DNA from: Stenopsyche tienmushanensis
Taxonomy: Eukaryota > Arthropoda > Insecta > Trichoptera > Stenopsychidae
Direction: 5' to 3'
Assembly (NCBI GenBank): GCA_008973525.1
Contig: WACJ01000274.1
Location: forward strand, 1,860,001-1,924,000
DNA length: 64,000 nucleotides
Under the pieces are notes generated by a model that was not told the DNA's origin, ran no database searches, and saw only the letters and a list, made by a program, of their open reading frames with translations. Position 1 is the first letter of the stretch; the number at the start of each line of letters is the position of its first letter. This document shows positions 1 through 13,200 of this stretch, in pieces. The translations under genes were made by a program, and so were the position numbers.

Positions 1-165
1 CCCGAAAAGCGGACCGGTTGAACGCACAGACCTTGTGGCTACTCCGTTCATTTTTTTAAGGGTTTTTTGTGTAATTTTCGGTGATAAATGAGTATTCGGG
101 GCCTTCTATAACCTGTACTATCATGGAAGCCCCCTCAAACGGATCAGGTACCTTTGGAGCTATAT
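1..165 (+). repeat. Composite repeat with LINE tail, copy 1 (cut by window edge)
   Basis: Starts with GAAAAGCGGACCGGTTGAACG and continues CACAGACCTTGTGGCTACTC, GGGTTTTTTGTG, CCTGTACTATCATGGAAGCC. The same order of blocks occurs at 35925-36035 and 58970-59110. The blocks derive from the C-terminal codons of the LINE described at 30805 (SGP..GPV.H..L.AT...F). Confidence 0.65.
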
Positions 166-969
166 TCGTATATTATTTTAAAATATACATTATAATAATA
201 TTTAATAGATTGCATTTATAAGAGTGTTTATTTAACTTTTTTATTGGATTTTCGGGGGGGAGGCGCAATTTAGATCCTTAGTTCAAGCTCTGTTAGCAGC
301 TACAACATACTTTCAGTCTTGTAGGTATGAGATATTTATATAATATTTATTTTACAGGTCTCAAAAATTGTTATAAATGACGACAACAACGTCATCGCGG
401 TAGAATGCCATTTTATTTATTTATAATATCAAAACAACAAAATGAGAAAGAATCAGCTTTGTAGGAATAATTGCACAAATAATTACCTAAAGACCGCAAT
501 GGGTTAGTGTAATCTTTAAAGATAGAATACCCAAGTATTATAATAGTGAGGAATAGATTAATGAGCTAGAACGTTAGTCAGATCATAAGATATGGCGATT
601 GGATGAAATATAACAGAATTATATACCTGAAAGACACAGCGTAACCAAAGAAACTATTATTTGCTAGATGGGTCATGAACAATGATGATGATGATGATAT
701 CCATACAACCTTATTATCACATAGAAACTTCAATGAATAAGTAATGTACAGAATGTCTTATTGCATATCATTTGATATTAATTGTTTTGGCCTTAAATTC
801 AAAATAATCAAATATGTCTGACTAACAATACGGTGCATTTTTTTCACATGTGATTAAAAATAAACAAAATAATTATTAAGAATTATAATAAAATGATTTT
901 CCGGAGTGGATTTTAAAGGTGTATTTAAAATATTTAATGGTGAGTAATTATATTTTATAACGGACGCGA
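166..969. other. No gene seen (upstream of TMEM120)
   Basis: AT-rich sequence with short random ORFs and one ATG microsatellite; nothing else recognisable. Confidence 0.6.
679..701. repeat. (ATG)n microsatellite
   Basis: Six near-perfect ATG/GAT units in AATGATGATGATGATGATAT. Confidence 0.8.
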
Positions 970-1153
970 GCATGCGTTTAAAAAAGGGATGATAGTGTAT
1001 TGGGTCAATATTGCGCAATAAGGGTACACGCTCGCGCCGTACGCAAGTGTCGCGTGGCCACAGTTGGCATCCGCCGTTCAACGGAGTGGGTGGTTTCTTC
1101 GTCGTTTCGTCGTCTGCCTCGTTTCGTCGGCATCGATCGTCTTAGCGATACAA
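970..1153 (+). promoter_or_regulatory. CpG-richer 5' region of TMEM120
   Basis: Between about 960 and 1150 the sequence changes from AT-rich to CpG-rich with many CGTCG/CGCG words, then reaches the first ATG of the TMEM120 frame. This is the likely promoter and 5' UTR. No TATA box or start site can be fixed. Confidence 0.45.
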
Positions 1154-1216
1154 ATGAATAAGGAAGACTGTATTAAAGAATGGCAGGATTTGGCCTCCGA
1201 TTTCAAGGGCCTGGAG
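1154..1216 (+). CDS. TMEM120: TMEM120 exon 1
   Basis: Encodes the first 21 residues, starting [10 protein letters not shown] and ending DFKGLE, and splices in phase 0 at a GTTGTA donor. The vertebrate proteins have a similar short acidic start before the coiled coil. The preceding 100 bases are CpG-richer than their surroundings, as expected for a 5' UTR/promoter region. Confidence 0.85.
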
Positions 1217-4200
1217 GTTGTATTTCGCATTTTTGTCTTAAATAAAAAATATATATTTATTAAAAAAAATCAACCATAACCCTCAAATTTAACCTCCAAC
1301 GTTCTGTCAGAAAGCGACTTCTTATGATCGCATTCGTCGAATGGTTGTCTTTCTACTTTTTCAAGTCGGCTTGTTGTCATATTTACCAGCTCGATACGGT
1401 CATCCACTCTCCTTTTTATTATTTATTCAAGTCTCGTTGATTTCAGTGACTGATAATCAAACCAACTGTCACCTGTCATCGCCATCATTGACCAAGTATT
1501 CATTTTAAACATAATAACACACCAAATAATTTGAATGATTACAATTGCGCATTAAACGTATTGTAATATGAATAATTCACATTTTAAATAAACAACCAAA
1601 TAGTCAATATAAAACATGTTTATTTATGCAACGAGCCATGTACATGAGCGAAGATCTATGATACTAATTTGTTTATATTTTTCTTATCTTATCACAATTG
1701 CAAAGTCTTATTTTTCAATATTATACATATCTGCCCGGGGTAATACATCTTTTAATATTCTCCCAAATGCTTACGGCAACATGATTAGGTCAGATACGAT
1801 CTAATCTAGATTCAAATGTTGCTATTTTTTATGATGTTTTTCACATCACAATCAGGATCAACAGATAAATGCACATACCTTACCTAAACTTGGCAGGCGA
1901 TCCAATGTATTCACGATGAAAATAATATTTTTTTAACGCACGTGATAACATGTTTTTCAGATCGTAGGATGCATAATAATATATAGGTATTTTCAAATTC
2001 TTACTTAATTTTAATGGCTTCAAATTCCAAATCATTGTCATAGTGCAACCACAAACAGTCTACTACAGAACTATGGGCCTCTTCAATATCCATCCACATC
2101 CATCTCGTCTGTATCATACATTCACCTCATTCGCTCAATATTGAAGGTAGCAGCATAGCTTTTGAGTTTCATTTAGATTCTATTCTTATTGGAAAGGGCT
2201 TTCTGGAATGCCAAGAGTCCAGTCCCTCCTTTCCTCGCTCAGGCATTGCCGGGCTAGGATGAAGACATATGTGACGCTTAAGTGCATCTCGGATTCGCTC
2301 CTACACCGACTGAGGGTTTCTCCCTGTCAACGTGCAACTTACCCAAGCAAATTCGAGACTGAGTGCTTTCCTATTTCAGGTTGACCCTCTTAATTCGGTG
2401 ATTTCAAAACTATATAGAAGGCAACGGAAGACAATTCTTTTAACGTTGCAAAGTAATTTCTTCATATTTCTCTCCTCAAGGCTGTCTAATTGATCTTCTT
2501 ATCCTTGTTCTATTCCTGAAGCTTCTTAGCTCAGAACCAGTAAGGTTTATCATGCTCCATATTGTTGGGTAGTATCGACTATGTACAAGATTGGATCATA
2601 AGACGCACAATATGATTTTAAATCAAATTTCTATGTAAAAAAAATTTAATATGGTATTGTTGCGTCGCACTCGCCTGATGTGTGAGTCGAGCAGCCTTCA
2701 TCATTGCGCTTGTGCATTCTTCGTCCGTGAACCCAATACCGGAAGGATCTCGGCGCGATCCAAAACAGTATCCCGCAGCCAAAGAATCAACAAAATTCTC
2801 ATTTTTTTGAATACATCAGTTCTGAAAACCAGTGGCAAGCAGGTGGGCAAATAGCAGGATTCGATGTGGCATGGAGGGTGAACTTCCCCATCCGTAGCCC
2901 GCTGTGGACATTCTTCTCGTCATAATGCGTCTTTGGTTCTGTTATCTTTTTTCCATCTCCTCTCAACCTGCGTCGCTAGGTCACTCGGCCCTATCAATGA
3001 TAGAAACAGTCAAACAGTGGCTCCTCAATTTGTCACACGTTCGACCTCCATGCTACAGTATATTCTATAATCTGTCGGATTGTCAGATTTGTCGGACAAT
3101 AGAGGACTGCCTCCGACTCCTTGTAATCCAGAATTTTTGGGAAAGGAGTACTTGTAATCTGAAAAAATATGAAAATGGTGAGATATACATACACAACACA
3201 ATGTTTCATATTATAGAATTTATGTCATAAACACAAAGGCCATAGCAGTTATAAAATATGAAAAAAACTTTTACCATTATCAAATGTAATACACAATGAT
3301 TTTTGAAGCGTTTTAACTATCTTTTACTAGCTACAAAATCTCCTTGTAAAACAACTTTGCTTTTAATATGTGCTCAGAAATATGTGTATGCCTGTTTCTT
3401 TCCTGAAGTAACCACATATACAATACTTTCTCTGCCTCTGGATGTTCAGCATTCTTGAAAGTTTGACTCTAGCCTGGCCCACAATCAATTGTGGAGACGA
3501 CCTTTTGAATGTTCTCGCGGTTCTTTCTTGTATCATAAATTGTTTATCGTCCTAAAAAGATTCATTACAATTTAAGCAATCTAGAATCATACTTTTGTAT
3601 TTTTTATATTGAAAAAGCTTTACCGTACATCTGTATTATACTTGTATACAGGGCTGTAATATGAATTATTGTGTCCCAATTAAATATATTCATTATTTTT
3701 ACTAATTTAATTATACACACATACAAATACTGAAGGTTTACATGGATTTAATCAGATCAAAATATTTGGGCTTGGATAGAATTTTTAGACTTTGTTCGGG
3801 TTAAATAGAAACAAGCCGAGTTCGGATAAAGTCTTATGAAATTGACCCATGACCCATGCCAAAATTAAATACAAAATTGGATAATTTTAATTTGAAGTAA
3901 TTATGCTCGATGGTTTAAATTTTTATTCTTTCTGTATATACATAAATCTGCAATATCAAATATCATTAATCTCATAGTGAAGACAAATAAACCATAAAAA
4001 GGTGTTATCTAGCAGTATAATGAACCTGTTATTTTTTTAATTAGGCCAAACTTATTCAATCGAATCGTACATTTTAATAATACGTTTGAGAAAATAATAC
4101 ATTTTGTTTCAACGATTGAATGCCAAAATTAACACATTTTATCTATACAACTTTTGAACTTTACTTTATGAAGTAACTTACATATCACCTTCAATACGAT

Positions 4201-7200
4201 AGCGGCAATCAAAACTTTAAACGCTTGATAATAAAAAACAATATATAATTTCATATAATATATGGAGCGTCATTCATCTTTTACTGTTGAAAAAACAAGG
4301 CAGGGTCATTGTCAACCGTTTTTTGATGCGCTCGATTTCCTGTTTATGTTTATATTTGCATTTTATGTGTCCAATCATAATTCCTGTAAATTTAAATCCA
4401 TGGATCACAATGAAAACTGTATCTTAAAATAAGTTATTTAAGATCTTGTGCACATGCACACAATCAGTTACGTATAATTCACATAATGAAATAATAAAAA
4501 TGTTCTTATAAAATATTGGCATTGAATGTGTAATAAATTTACACTTAATCCTACAGTATCTTTTATTAAGAGATTTCATGAGATTAACGATTTTAATTTA
4601 TTTTTCTTAATTACTGCGATAAGATGTTTACATTATTTTGCCATAAAAATGTACAGGATTATTTTTTGATGACTAAAATCCTTGTCTTAATTTAAGATAA
4701 CTTTTACTAATAATTTCCTAAGAAGAAACTACTTACAATAAGAGATAGATTGTAAATCAAAATAACAATTTATTTTGGGAGCATTGCTATACAATTGAAA
4801 CTGAGAATACACAATTTATAATTGTAGGATTAATTAATTTGTGTTTAAATTTATAGTCGGGAATATAAAGTTCTATCGAGTGTTAGTTCAAAGCTCCTTT
4901 GCGTCGTGTCCCTCATGACTGAGGATCGTCACCCCGGTTTGTATCAATCACAGTACTGATGACGGTCCTCCAATACCCTCTATGATTCCCTCTATGATAT
5001 GAACTTTTAAAAATAAATTTGATCAGAAACAGAAAAATAGAATAGATTTAGGCCCTTTACTTTAAAAATGGTTTATTGATTATATTTGTTTCTATTTTAG
5101 ACAGTCAACAGGGAATATACCGGGAAGTTGGATGAACTTTCAGAACTACAGGCAAAATGTCTCAAAGAAGTAAATCATCAACGCTATCGAATGTCCATTA
5201 TAAACAACGCTTTAAAGAAGTTAGTGTCGTCATATTTATATTGTCTTGATAATTTATAAAACTGTTCTGACTGTGCTTTCTTAAATTTCTTTCGTAGGCT
5301 GGAAAAATCAGGGTTAAAAGAATCAAACGACGACAGTATTGTAAATCTCAAAAAAGAATTGATGAAAAGAAGTGCGCATTTGCATGAACTTGAACAGACA
5401 TTACCAAAGAAGAATAGTATATATTTACGAATAATATTAGGAAATGTGAACGTCTCTATTTTGAATAAAAATGAAAAGTACGCTTTCTTTGATTCGACTT
5501 TAAATTATTTACTACGTATATATTCAGCTTATATATACGCACGTTACTTATTGTGTTATTGCCTTTTTATATCAGTTTTTATTCATATTTTCAGATTTAG
5601 ATACAAAGACGAATATGAAAAATTTAAGCTTATATTAAGTGTTATAGGTTTTGTTTTGGCTGTTATAAACCTAATTACAAATTTTAGGTAGGTTTAATTA
5701 ACTGACTAATTATTTTGATGTGTTTAATACATATATATAATTTTTAATGTGTGTTTTTTCGTTTTTGTAGGCCTATGGAATTAATATTAATTTTTTTGTT
5801 AGTATGGTATTATTGCACCCTCACTATCAGAGAATCAATATTGAAGGTTAACGGATCACGAATTAAAGGATGGTGGAGGTTACATCATTTCATATCGACC
5901 GCAGTAGCCGGAGTGCTTCTTATTTGGCCACAGAATGAGCCGTGGCAATTGTTTCGAGATCAATTTATGTGGTTCAATGCCTATATAAGTAAGAAATTTG
6001 TTTGTTTCAAGTGTAAATTTTGATTTTTTCAAAACGAAAAATCTAATCAACAACAAACAAGTGTAAGGACATATTTTTTAATTGATATTTTTTTGCATTA
6101 TTAGGTGTAGTTCAGTATTTACAATTCCGCTACCAAAGAGGTGTATTATATCGATTGAAAGCACTTGGAGCACGCCACAATATGGACATAACTATTGAAG
6201 GTTTTCATTCGTGGATGTGGCGCGGACTTTCCTATCTGTTGCCATTTTTATTTGCAGGCTATTTGTTCCAACTATACAATGCTTACACCCTGTTTCGTAT
6301 TAGTTTTCACCCAGATGCAACATGGCAGGTATTTATGCGTTTTAATTACTTTTTTATTATTTGGATTATAGCTTATGTTTTTTTGATGATATAGAAAAAA
6401 ATGCAAAACCAATAGTTATCACAGTGATAACAAATACAAAGAACATTTGTGTTAAATACATAAAAACTTAAATTATTCGTATTTATCAATTCATTCCTTC
6501 GAAGTTAAAATTTTACATACATAAAATGCATTTTTCTGCAAATTTACAGTTTTTAGAAAGCAACTCTTGCAAATAACAAGCGTTACCAGGATGTATTGAT
6601 ATAAATATTTTCCCAAAGCAGTTCAATTTTAATACTTTGATGGACATCTGCACTATGTAGTCATTATTCTAATCAAAAATGACGCATAATGCTGATGAAT
6701 TAACTCTATATGGTGCGTACACATGTTTTCGCATAATACGTGTTGTTGAAAATATGTTAAAATATCAATTCTGGATCATGTAAAAATGTGGATATAGACC
6801 ATAAAGAGTTAATAAAATACTGAAATTAAAGTTTTTTTAATCTAACATCAAATGAGATAGCAAAAAATGATATTTATTTATATAATATGTTATTTTATAA
6901 CAACTTTATGTACAATAATTTGGATATAAAGCAATTCCTCGATCAGCGTGATTGGATACCTTAATTAATTTCCACGGAAACTACACTATGTGGAATCATG
7001 CTAATTAAAACTATCAATTTAAAATAGTCTCGTTTATTCTAATGTTATTTAATTGAGATTTATTTCAAAAATTCGATTGCAGAGATTTTTCCTTCTTTTC
7101 ATTATAAATTTGTCAGTGTTGTAGTTGAAATTACTTTTAACATCAAAAAGGTTTTAATGCTGTATAGATGATATATATATATATATATAGGTAGTCCCAG

Positions 7201-10200
7201 TAGTATCCCGACCTATCGAAGAAAATACAAAAAATTTGGAAAACAAAGTCTATTTCTCAACACAATCGCCTTTCAGTTTGATACACTTTTTCCAGCGATC
7301 AATAAGTTTGCATAACAATCGTCGTTGGTTGTTTTTATTTTTGAAGATAATCCATAAAAATTATTCCGCGTGCATCCAAAAAACTGACGCGCCATGACCT
7401 TACCTGCAGACAGAACTGTCTTTGTCTTCTTTGGAGACGATTATCCATTTTCAGTCCATTGTTTTAACTGTTCCTTTATCTTTGGGTACGCAGGTCACCC
7501 TATGCTGGGTACCCATAAAGGCATATGTGGAACAGCCTATTACAGTAGTTGGTGTAGACTGTGTCAAATGCTTCACCACTATGATCAACAGAATGGTCTT
7601 AGGCTGTTCAAACAGTAACTTGTCTCCGTGACTAGGTACTACAAATGACCGAACCGATACGAGTACCATAGGAAAGGGGTAGCCCCTACAGTCCTTCATC
7701 TGCTGCAGCCCCCTTCAAACTGAGGTTGGACTCGTGGTGGTAGTGAACTCGCGATAGTGTCCCTTGAATTTAGCTTTAACCTTTGTCCTTCCTCTTCCAT
7801 CGTACCTTTGGGTGTAAGTAGTATGAAGCTGGTCTTCCTGCGGAAACCTCACCTCACACAACAACACTCGATTGAAACATTCTCACAATGCTGTTTCTGT
7901 TCCATTGTGAGCAAATGTGGCTCTTAACTTACCAACGTACATCAGGTCGGGTACTTCTAGGACTACCCTCGTAGCTAGGCATTTCCTCCAGGAAAGAACT
8001 CCAATTCGAAGAGCATTAATTGGACCATCGCTAATCGAGGGTGTTTGTACATGTATGACGAAATATTGTTTCAACTACAACTTTTTTTTATGATAAACTT
8101 GTTTGATAGGTTCCTGTGCTGAGTTTTTCATTCTTTATGTTGTTTATCGGCAACATTGTAACAACGTTATTGGTGATACCCCAAAAATTATCAGAACAGG
8201 TACGATAGAGTAGATACGATTCATTTAGTCCTGCCGACAAGATCCAGGAGCATCGCATGATTTAAAGTAGTCAAATTTGGCTTTAATTTGTACTAAGCAT
8301 GGTCAGCTTATTATTATATTGTAATATCCGAGTATAGAAATTAGTACTACATTGAAGTTGTCATATTTTCGTATTTATTGTAATTGTTGCGTTGTTTTAG
8401 ATGATAATTAAAATCATGTATATTATTTATAACGATTAAAATAATGATTTTTTTGTGGGGATTATTTTTATTGACTGAAATTTTTTGCATATGTATATTT
8501 TTACGCTGTTTATAAAAAGCCCTTTTAGTTCAGGGTAGATCGTTTTTAGTGCAATTTGAGTGATTTTTTTACTTTGCAATTAATTATATTTGAAGAAATT
8601 TCAATCGATGAATAAGGAATACTTATTTAAAAATTTTAAAAATTATATTTTATTATTCATATACACATTTTTTATATTATGGTTTATTAGATACATATTG
8701 TATACATTTAATGCTGATTAATAAGAAAAAAACGTATAGACATTTGGTTAACTGTTTCATATCTATTGATGTTATAAAAAGATATCGCTTCCAATAAAGT
8801 AACAGGAGAAGCATATTGTTTAACCTTAAACAATTTTTTCTCATTGCAAATTGCAAAACGCAATATTTTGCCGTCTTATTCCAACCAAGAGAAATACGTT
8901 TGCTACCATAAGACATTTTCACAGGCTTGTTCAAGCGTCTAAATTAAAATTTACTAAAGTGTTACCTATACTGCTACTTACTTTAAACAATATGTACACC
9001 ATAACCACTCCTCAGGCTTGAATAGGCTAATCATTGTACTTTTAACGTAACACTTACTGTGAAACCCAGATATGGATGATGTTTTTCTTCATCGCTGAAA
9101 CGGTTCAAATACATTTGAGATGATTTAAGACAATATGTTGAAGACTTTTTAACATTTCTCTCATTTCCTCACATTTGAGAATATGTCTCTTCTTCTGATA
9201 ATATCATGCGGATAATGTATTTTGTATAAAATCATGTTAAAAATATAATCTCAGAAGCAGTCAAAATCCAATTGATTGCGTATTAGGGAACCGTTTTGTG
9301 CGTGCAGACATGTGTTTGTATGTTCTGCATGTTGTGCACGTTATACATGCTAGACTGATTATTTAATGCATGATGTTAAAAATACAGTATATGGATGAGA
9401 TGCGCCAGACATTTCAGGTAACTTCAAAAGATGGGAATTATCAAATTATCAAAATCAGATTTTTTAAACCTTATTGCATACTTGTACCACTCCATTCAGA
9501 AACGAGCTAATTTACATTTGAAGTCATGTACTTTACTAACATAAACTGTGCAATATAAAACATTCCATATTATTTTAATAACGAGTACAGTAATACTGTA
9601 TATGGTATTTATTAGTTTTTATTTTATGATATGCTCCGTGGCTTAAAAAATATATTTTTGAACTACCACGTGACGTTGCAGGCAAACCTGTTTAACAAAA
9701 ATTGGGCTTGATTATTAGAACTAGGTTTTACAATTTTAATTTAAGCATTTAGGATCTCTGCCAAAAAAATCTCATTTACAAAATTTATATTTTGTCAAAA
9801 ATTTGGTATTTCAAGAAATGGATCTTTTTTAATTTTCTCAAATATGGACCTATATTGTGAAATTTGTGATTTAAATACTGTATTTCGTTACTATGTGAAT
9901 GCCTTATCAAGATTATTAAAATATTTACAAAAAGTATTTGTCAATTTTTATTATACAGTAAGCGAATCTTTAAATCCAGTTGCAATTTTAATGCATTAAG
10001 GATTATTTTTAGGAAGGCATGATATATTTTGACAAATTGTTTATAGATTTTTATAAATAAAATCTCATACATGTTTTATTATTTTTTAATGTAATGTTTG
10101 ATATAAAGGATTATTCAAATGTGACGTATAGATGTTTTTTTTTGTAACGTTTTCTCGAGTTGTGTGACATGTCGGGCTGTCTTGCTGGAAATAGTTTCGC

Positions 10201-13200
10201 CCAGCATTCAGCATCATCTTTGAAGAAATAATAGATTGTCCCGTTAGGAATGTCGTTTTTTAAATGAAAGAGTTAAATTCAAAACATTATTAATTAATTT
10301 CATTTCATATCTTCTATATTTATGATACTCAACGCCACTTTTAAACTCGTTATGGTTTGACCATATGGAAGGACTTCACGGTAGATTATCCCTTTGGAGT
10401 CCCATTATACATTTAAAAGAGATTTTTTACTATTAGACCCGGTCGAGGGGTTGGTTTCTTTAACTGCCCCTTTGAAAGCCATTGTATTTTGCGTTTTTGA
10501 TTTGAGTACAACACCCACTTTTCATCTTCAGTCACAAGATAATGTAAAAACGGTTGTTTCTTCTCTTTATCGATTAAATCATGACATTACTCACGCGCAT
10601 CGCCTTGATCTCATCAGTAATATCGTGCGGTATCCACACTCCCTGTTTTATGATATTGCCTATATTTTTCAAGCGTATTTGAATACTTTTCTGGAAGTAT
10701 CCGAGCTTTTCTATTAGTTCTCGTATATTCTATGTTGGAATTGATTCAATTTCAGCTCGCAGGATATCGTCATCCACTTTAACCTTTCTCTTACATTGGA
10801 CCTTATTTTCTAAACTAAATTTTTCTCGTTTAAATTGTTTAAACCATCTCTGGTATTGATAAACAGTTTCTCCGAGTATATCACAAATATTTTTAGTTGC
10901 AGTTGTTGCACTATTTTTTTTGAAGATATTCGTACAGTATGCAATTTCGCATAAATCGTCGCATTTGGATGAACCTTTATAGAAAGGATGAATAATAAAT
11001 TTCTACAACTAGGAAATGTTTGAATGATATTAACAGCTTTTATTATAATTGATTGTGTATGTATTATCCTCATGTAGTTCTGTTCGTTGAAAACTGCTTA
11101 TTACAAATAAGACAGTACGGTTTTTCTAAATATGTAAGTAAAATAAATAAATAATACACATTTGAAACCTTGTTCCGAGTTTAAATGAGGATTTTACATT
11201 TTTTGTATATATATATAATTGTATTTCATACTAAACACTCAATTTGTTGATTATACATGATTTTAATTTTTTTTTAAGTATATATTTTGAACCTGCATTG
11301 ATTAACAGTTTGTAGTAACATGTTTTTTATTTTCTGCATGCTTGCTTGACATGATCCGCTTGAAAAATAAGGTGTCTGTGATTGGTATACTTTTCTTCAT
11401 TTTGTTTGCTGGAAATTCCTCAACACTTCTATTAGTTTTATCAGAAAAATGGCAAGGAAAATTAAAATTGCGGTATCGATTAAAAGCTCTTGCCGCAATG
11501 TTGTCGCATCGATTTCCAACTCACCGCTTGGTACGTTGTTTTATTTATTTTTAGAATGTAACTAAATGCACTTGTGACTTTTTAGGAATGGTTTGGAAGT
11601 GGTTTATTCCTGAATTTAAAAAAAATCCACATACACTGCATACTAAATATTCATGGATGACACATAAATCACTTTATTATTTAGCTTGTAACATTTGATA
11701 TGAAATATTCACTTTTGTCTACAAAAAACAATGGTTTGGGGGTACTCTAATGTATTTAAATGACCTATATTTTATCTACGTCCATATCACATTTAATTTC
11801 AAATATTATTCCATCAGTTTTGTATTTTGAAATTACTTGAATCTAGCACAATTTTAAACTCTTATGACTAATATTTACGATCTTTTAACCATAAATCTTA
11901 AAGACTGAATATATTTTAATCTAATCAAAAGTATCCCCCAATCATTGTATACTAAAATAAAAATATTATTGCCATTTTGACTCCTTAGAATGCTTGATCT
12001 ATTAATTTTCTTATTTTTGTAAAATTTGTGTTTTAACTAGTATAACTTATTTTAATTTTAACTCTTTATTTTGAATAATTTTTATGTTGCTGGTTTATTT
12101 ATTGCATTTGTATATAATTTACTAAAATCGTAAAGAAACTTTCAATGTTACTCAATCATAAGTATCTCCAATAGCTTAAACCTCTAAAAATTAATGTACA
12201 TGCGAAGGTAGCCTCAGAAGTACCCGACGTAAAAAAGAAATCACAAAAATTTTGGAAAAATCTTTATTTCTCAACATAGTCGTCTTTCAGCTCAGTTTCA
12301 GCAAGCAATACTCAATAAGTTTGCATAATACCTGCTTGATTGTTATTCCTTTTTGAAGATAACTAATGAAAACATCCCAAAAAACTGATACCATCACCTC
12401 GTCTGCAGATGGAACTGTCTTCATCTTCTTTGGAGCCGATTATCCACTTCCACATTATTTTAACCGTTCCTTTGTTTTCAATGGGTGTTAGACTCCACTA
12501 CGCCCGTGAACCCTTGGGGTAATGGTGTGGAGTAGAGGTAGTATTCCTTTGTATTTAGAAAAACCTTTGTCCTTCCTCCTCAAACGTACCTTCATGTGCA
12601 CGTAGTCTGAAGTTGGTATTCCTGTGGAAACCTCGCTTCCTCTGAAGGGTGCAGAGTAAAAGGGGTGGATGCCTGGATGCTCTAATCGTAGCGTTTCTTA
12701 TGGAACTAAAAAATCACCGGGCGACATTCTCTGTCTGGCTAATTCGGGGTAACCCGGAAAAGACTTTACAGCAGTGCAGGTAATAGGGTCGCATACGTAA
12801 AAACTCGGCTTTATTGCTTTGAAACATCGCCGAACATTCGATTGAAACTTCCTCACAGCGCTGTTTTTGTTTCATTGTGAGCAAACGCAGCACCCATCTT
12901 GCGCACAGCTTTCTCATGTCCAAATTTTCAATCTATACGCGATGTACAGCACTTTTTAAAATGCCAACCATGTATGCCAGCTCGCACATTTACAGTTGAC
13001 GTCATCCAATACCATTTTGTGGATTTTAATGTTATAAACGAAGCAGCAATCTCCCCAAGAGTAGAATTTAATTCGAATTTGATATTAGTATGACTGTAAA
13101 TATTCAAATAAAAGTATTGTATCACATGACAAACAAATACTAAGCTAGATAGGTGCTATCTACCATTGTAATTTTTTTAAACAACCGTCATCTATACGTC

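Noticed and set aside
1064..1153. A 30-residue N-terminal extension of TMEM120
   Set aside because: The frame is open upstream, but it has no ATG before 1154; the first codon of the open stretch is TTG. The family starts close to the MNKED position.
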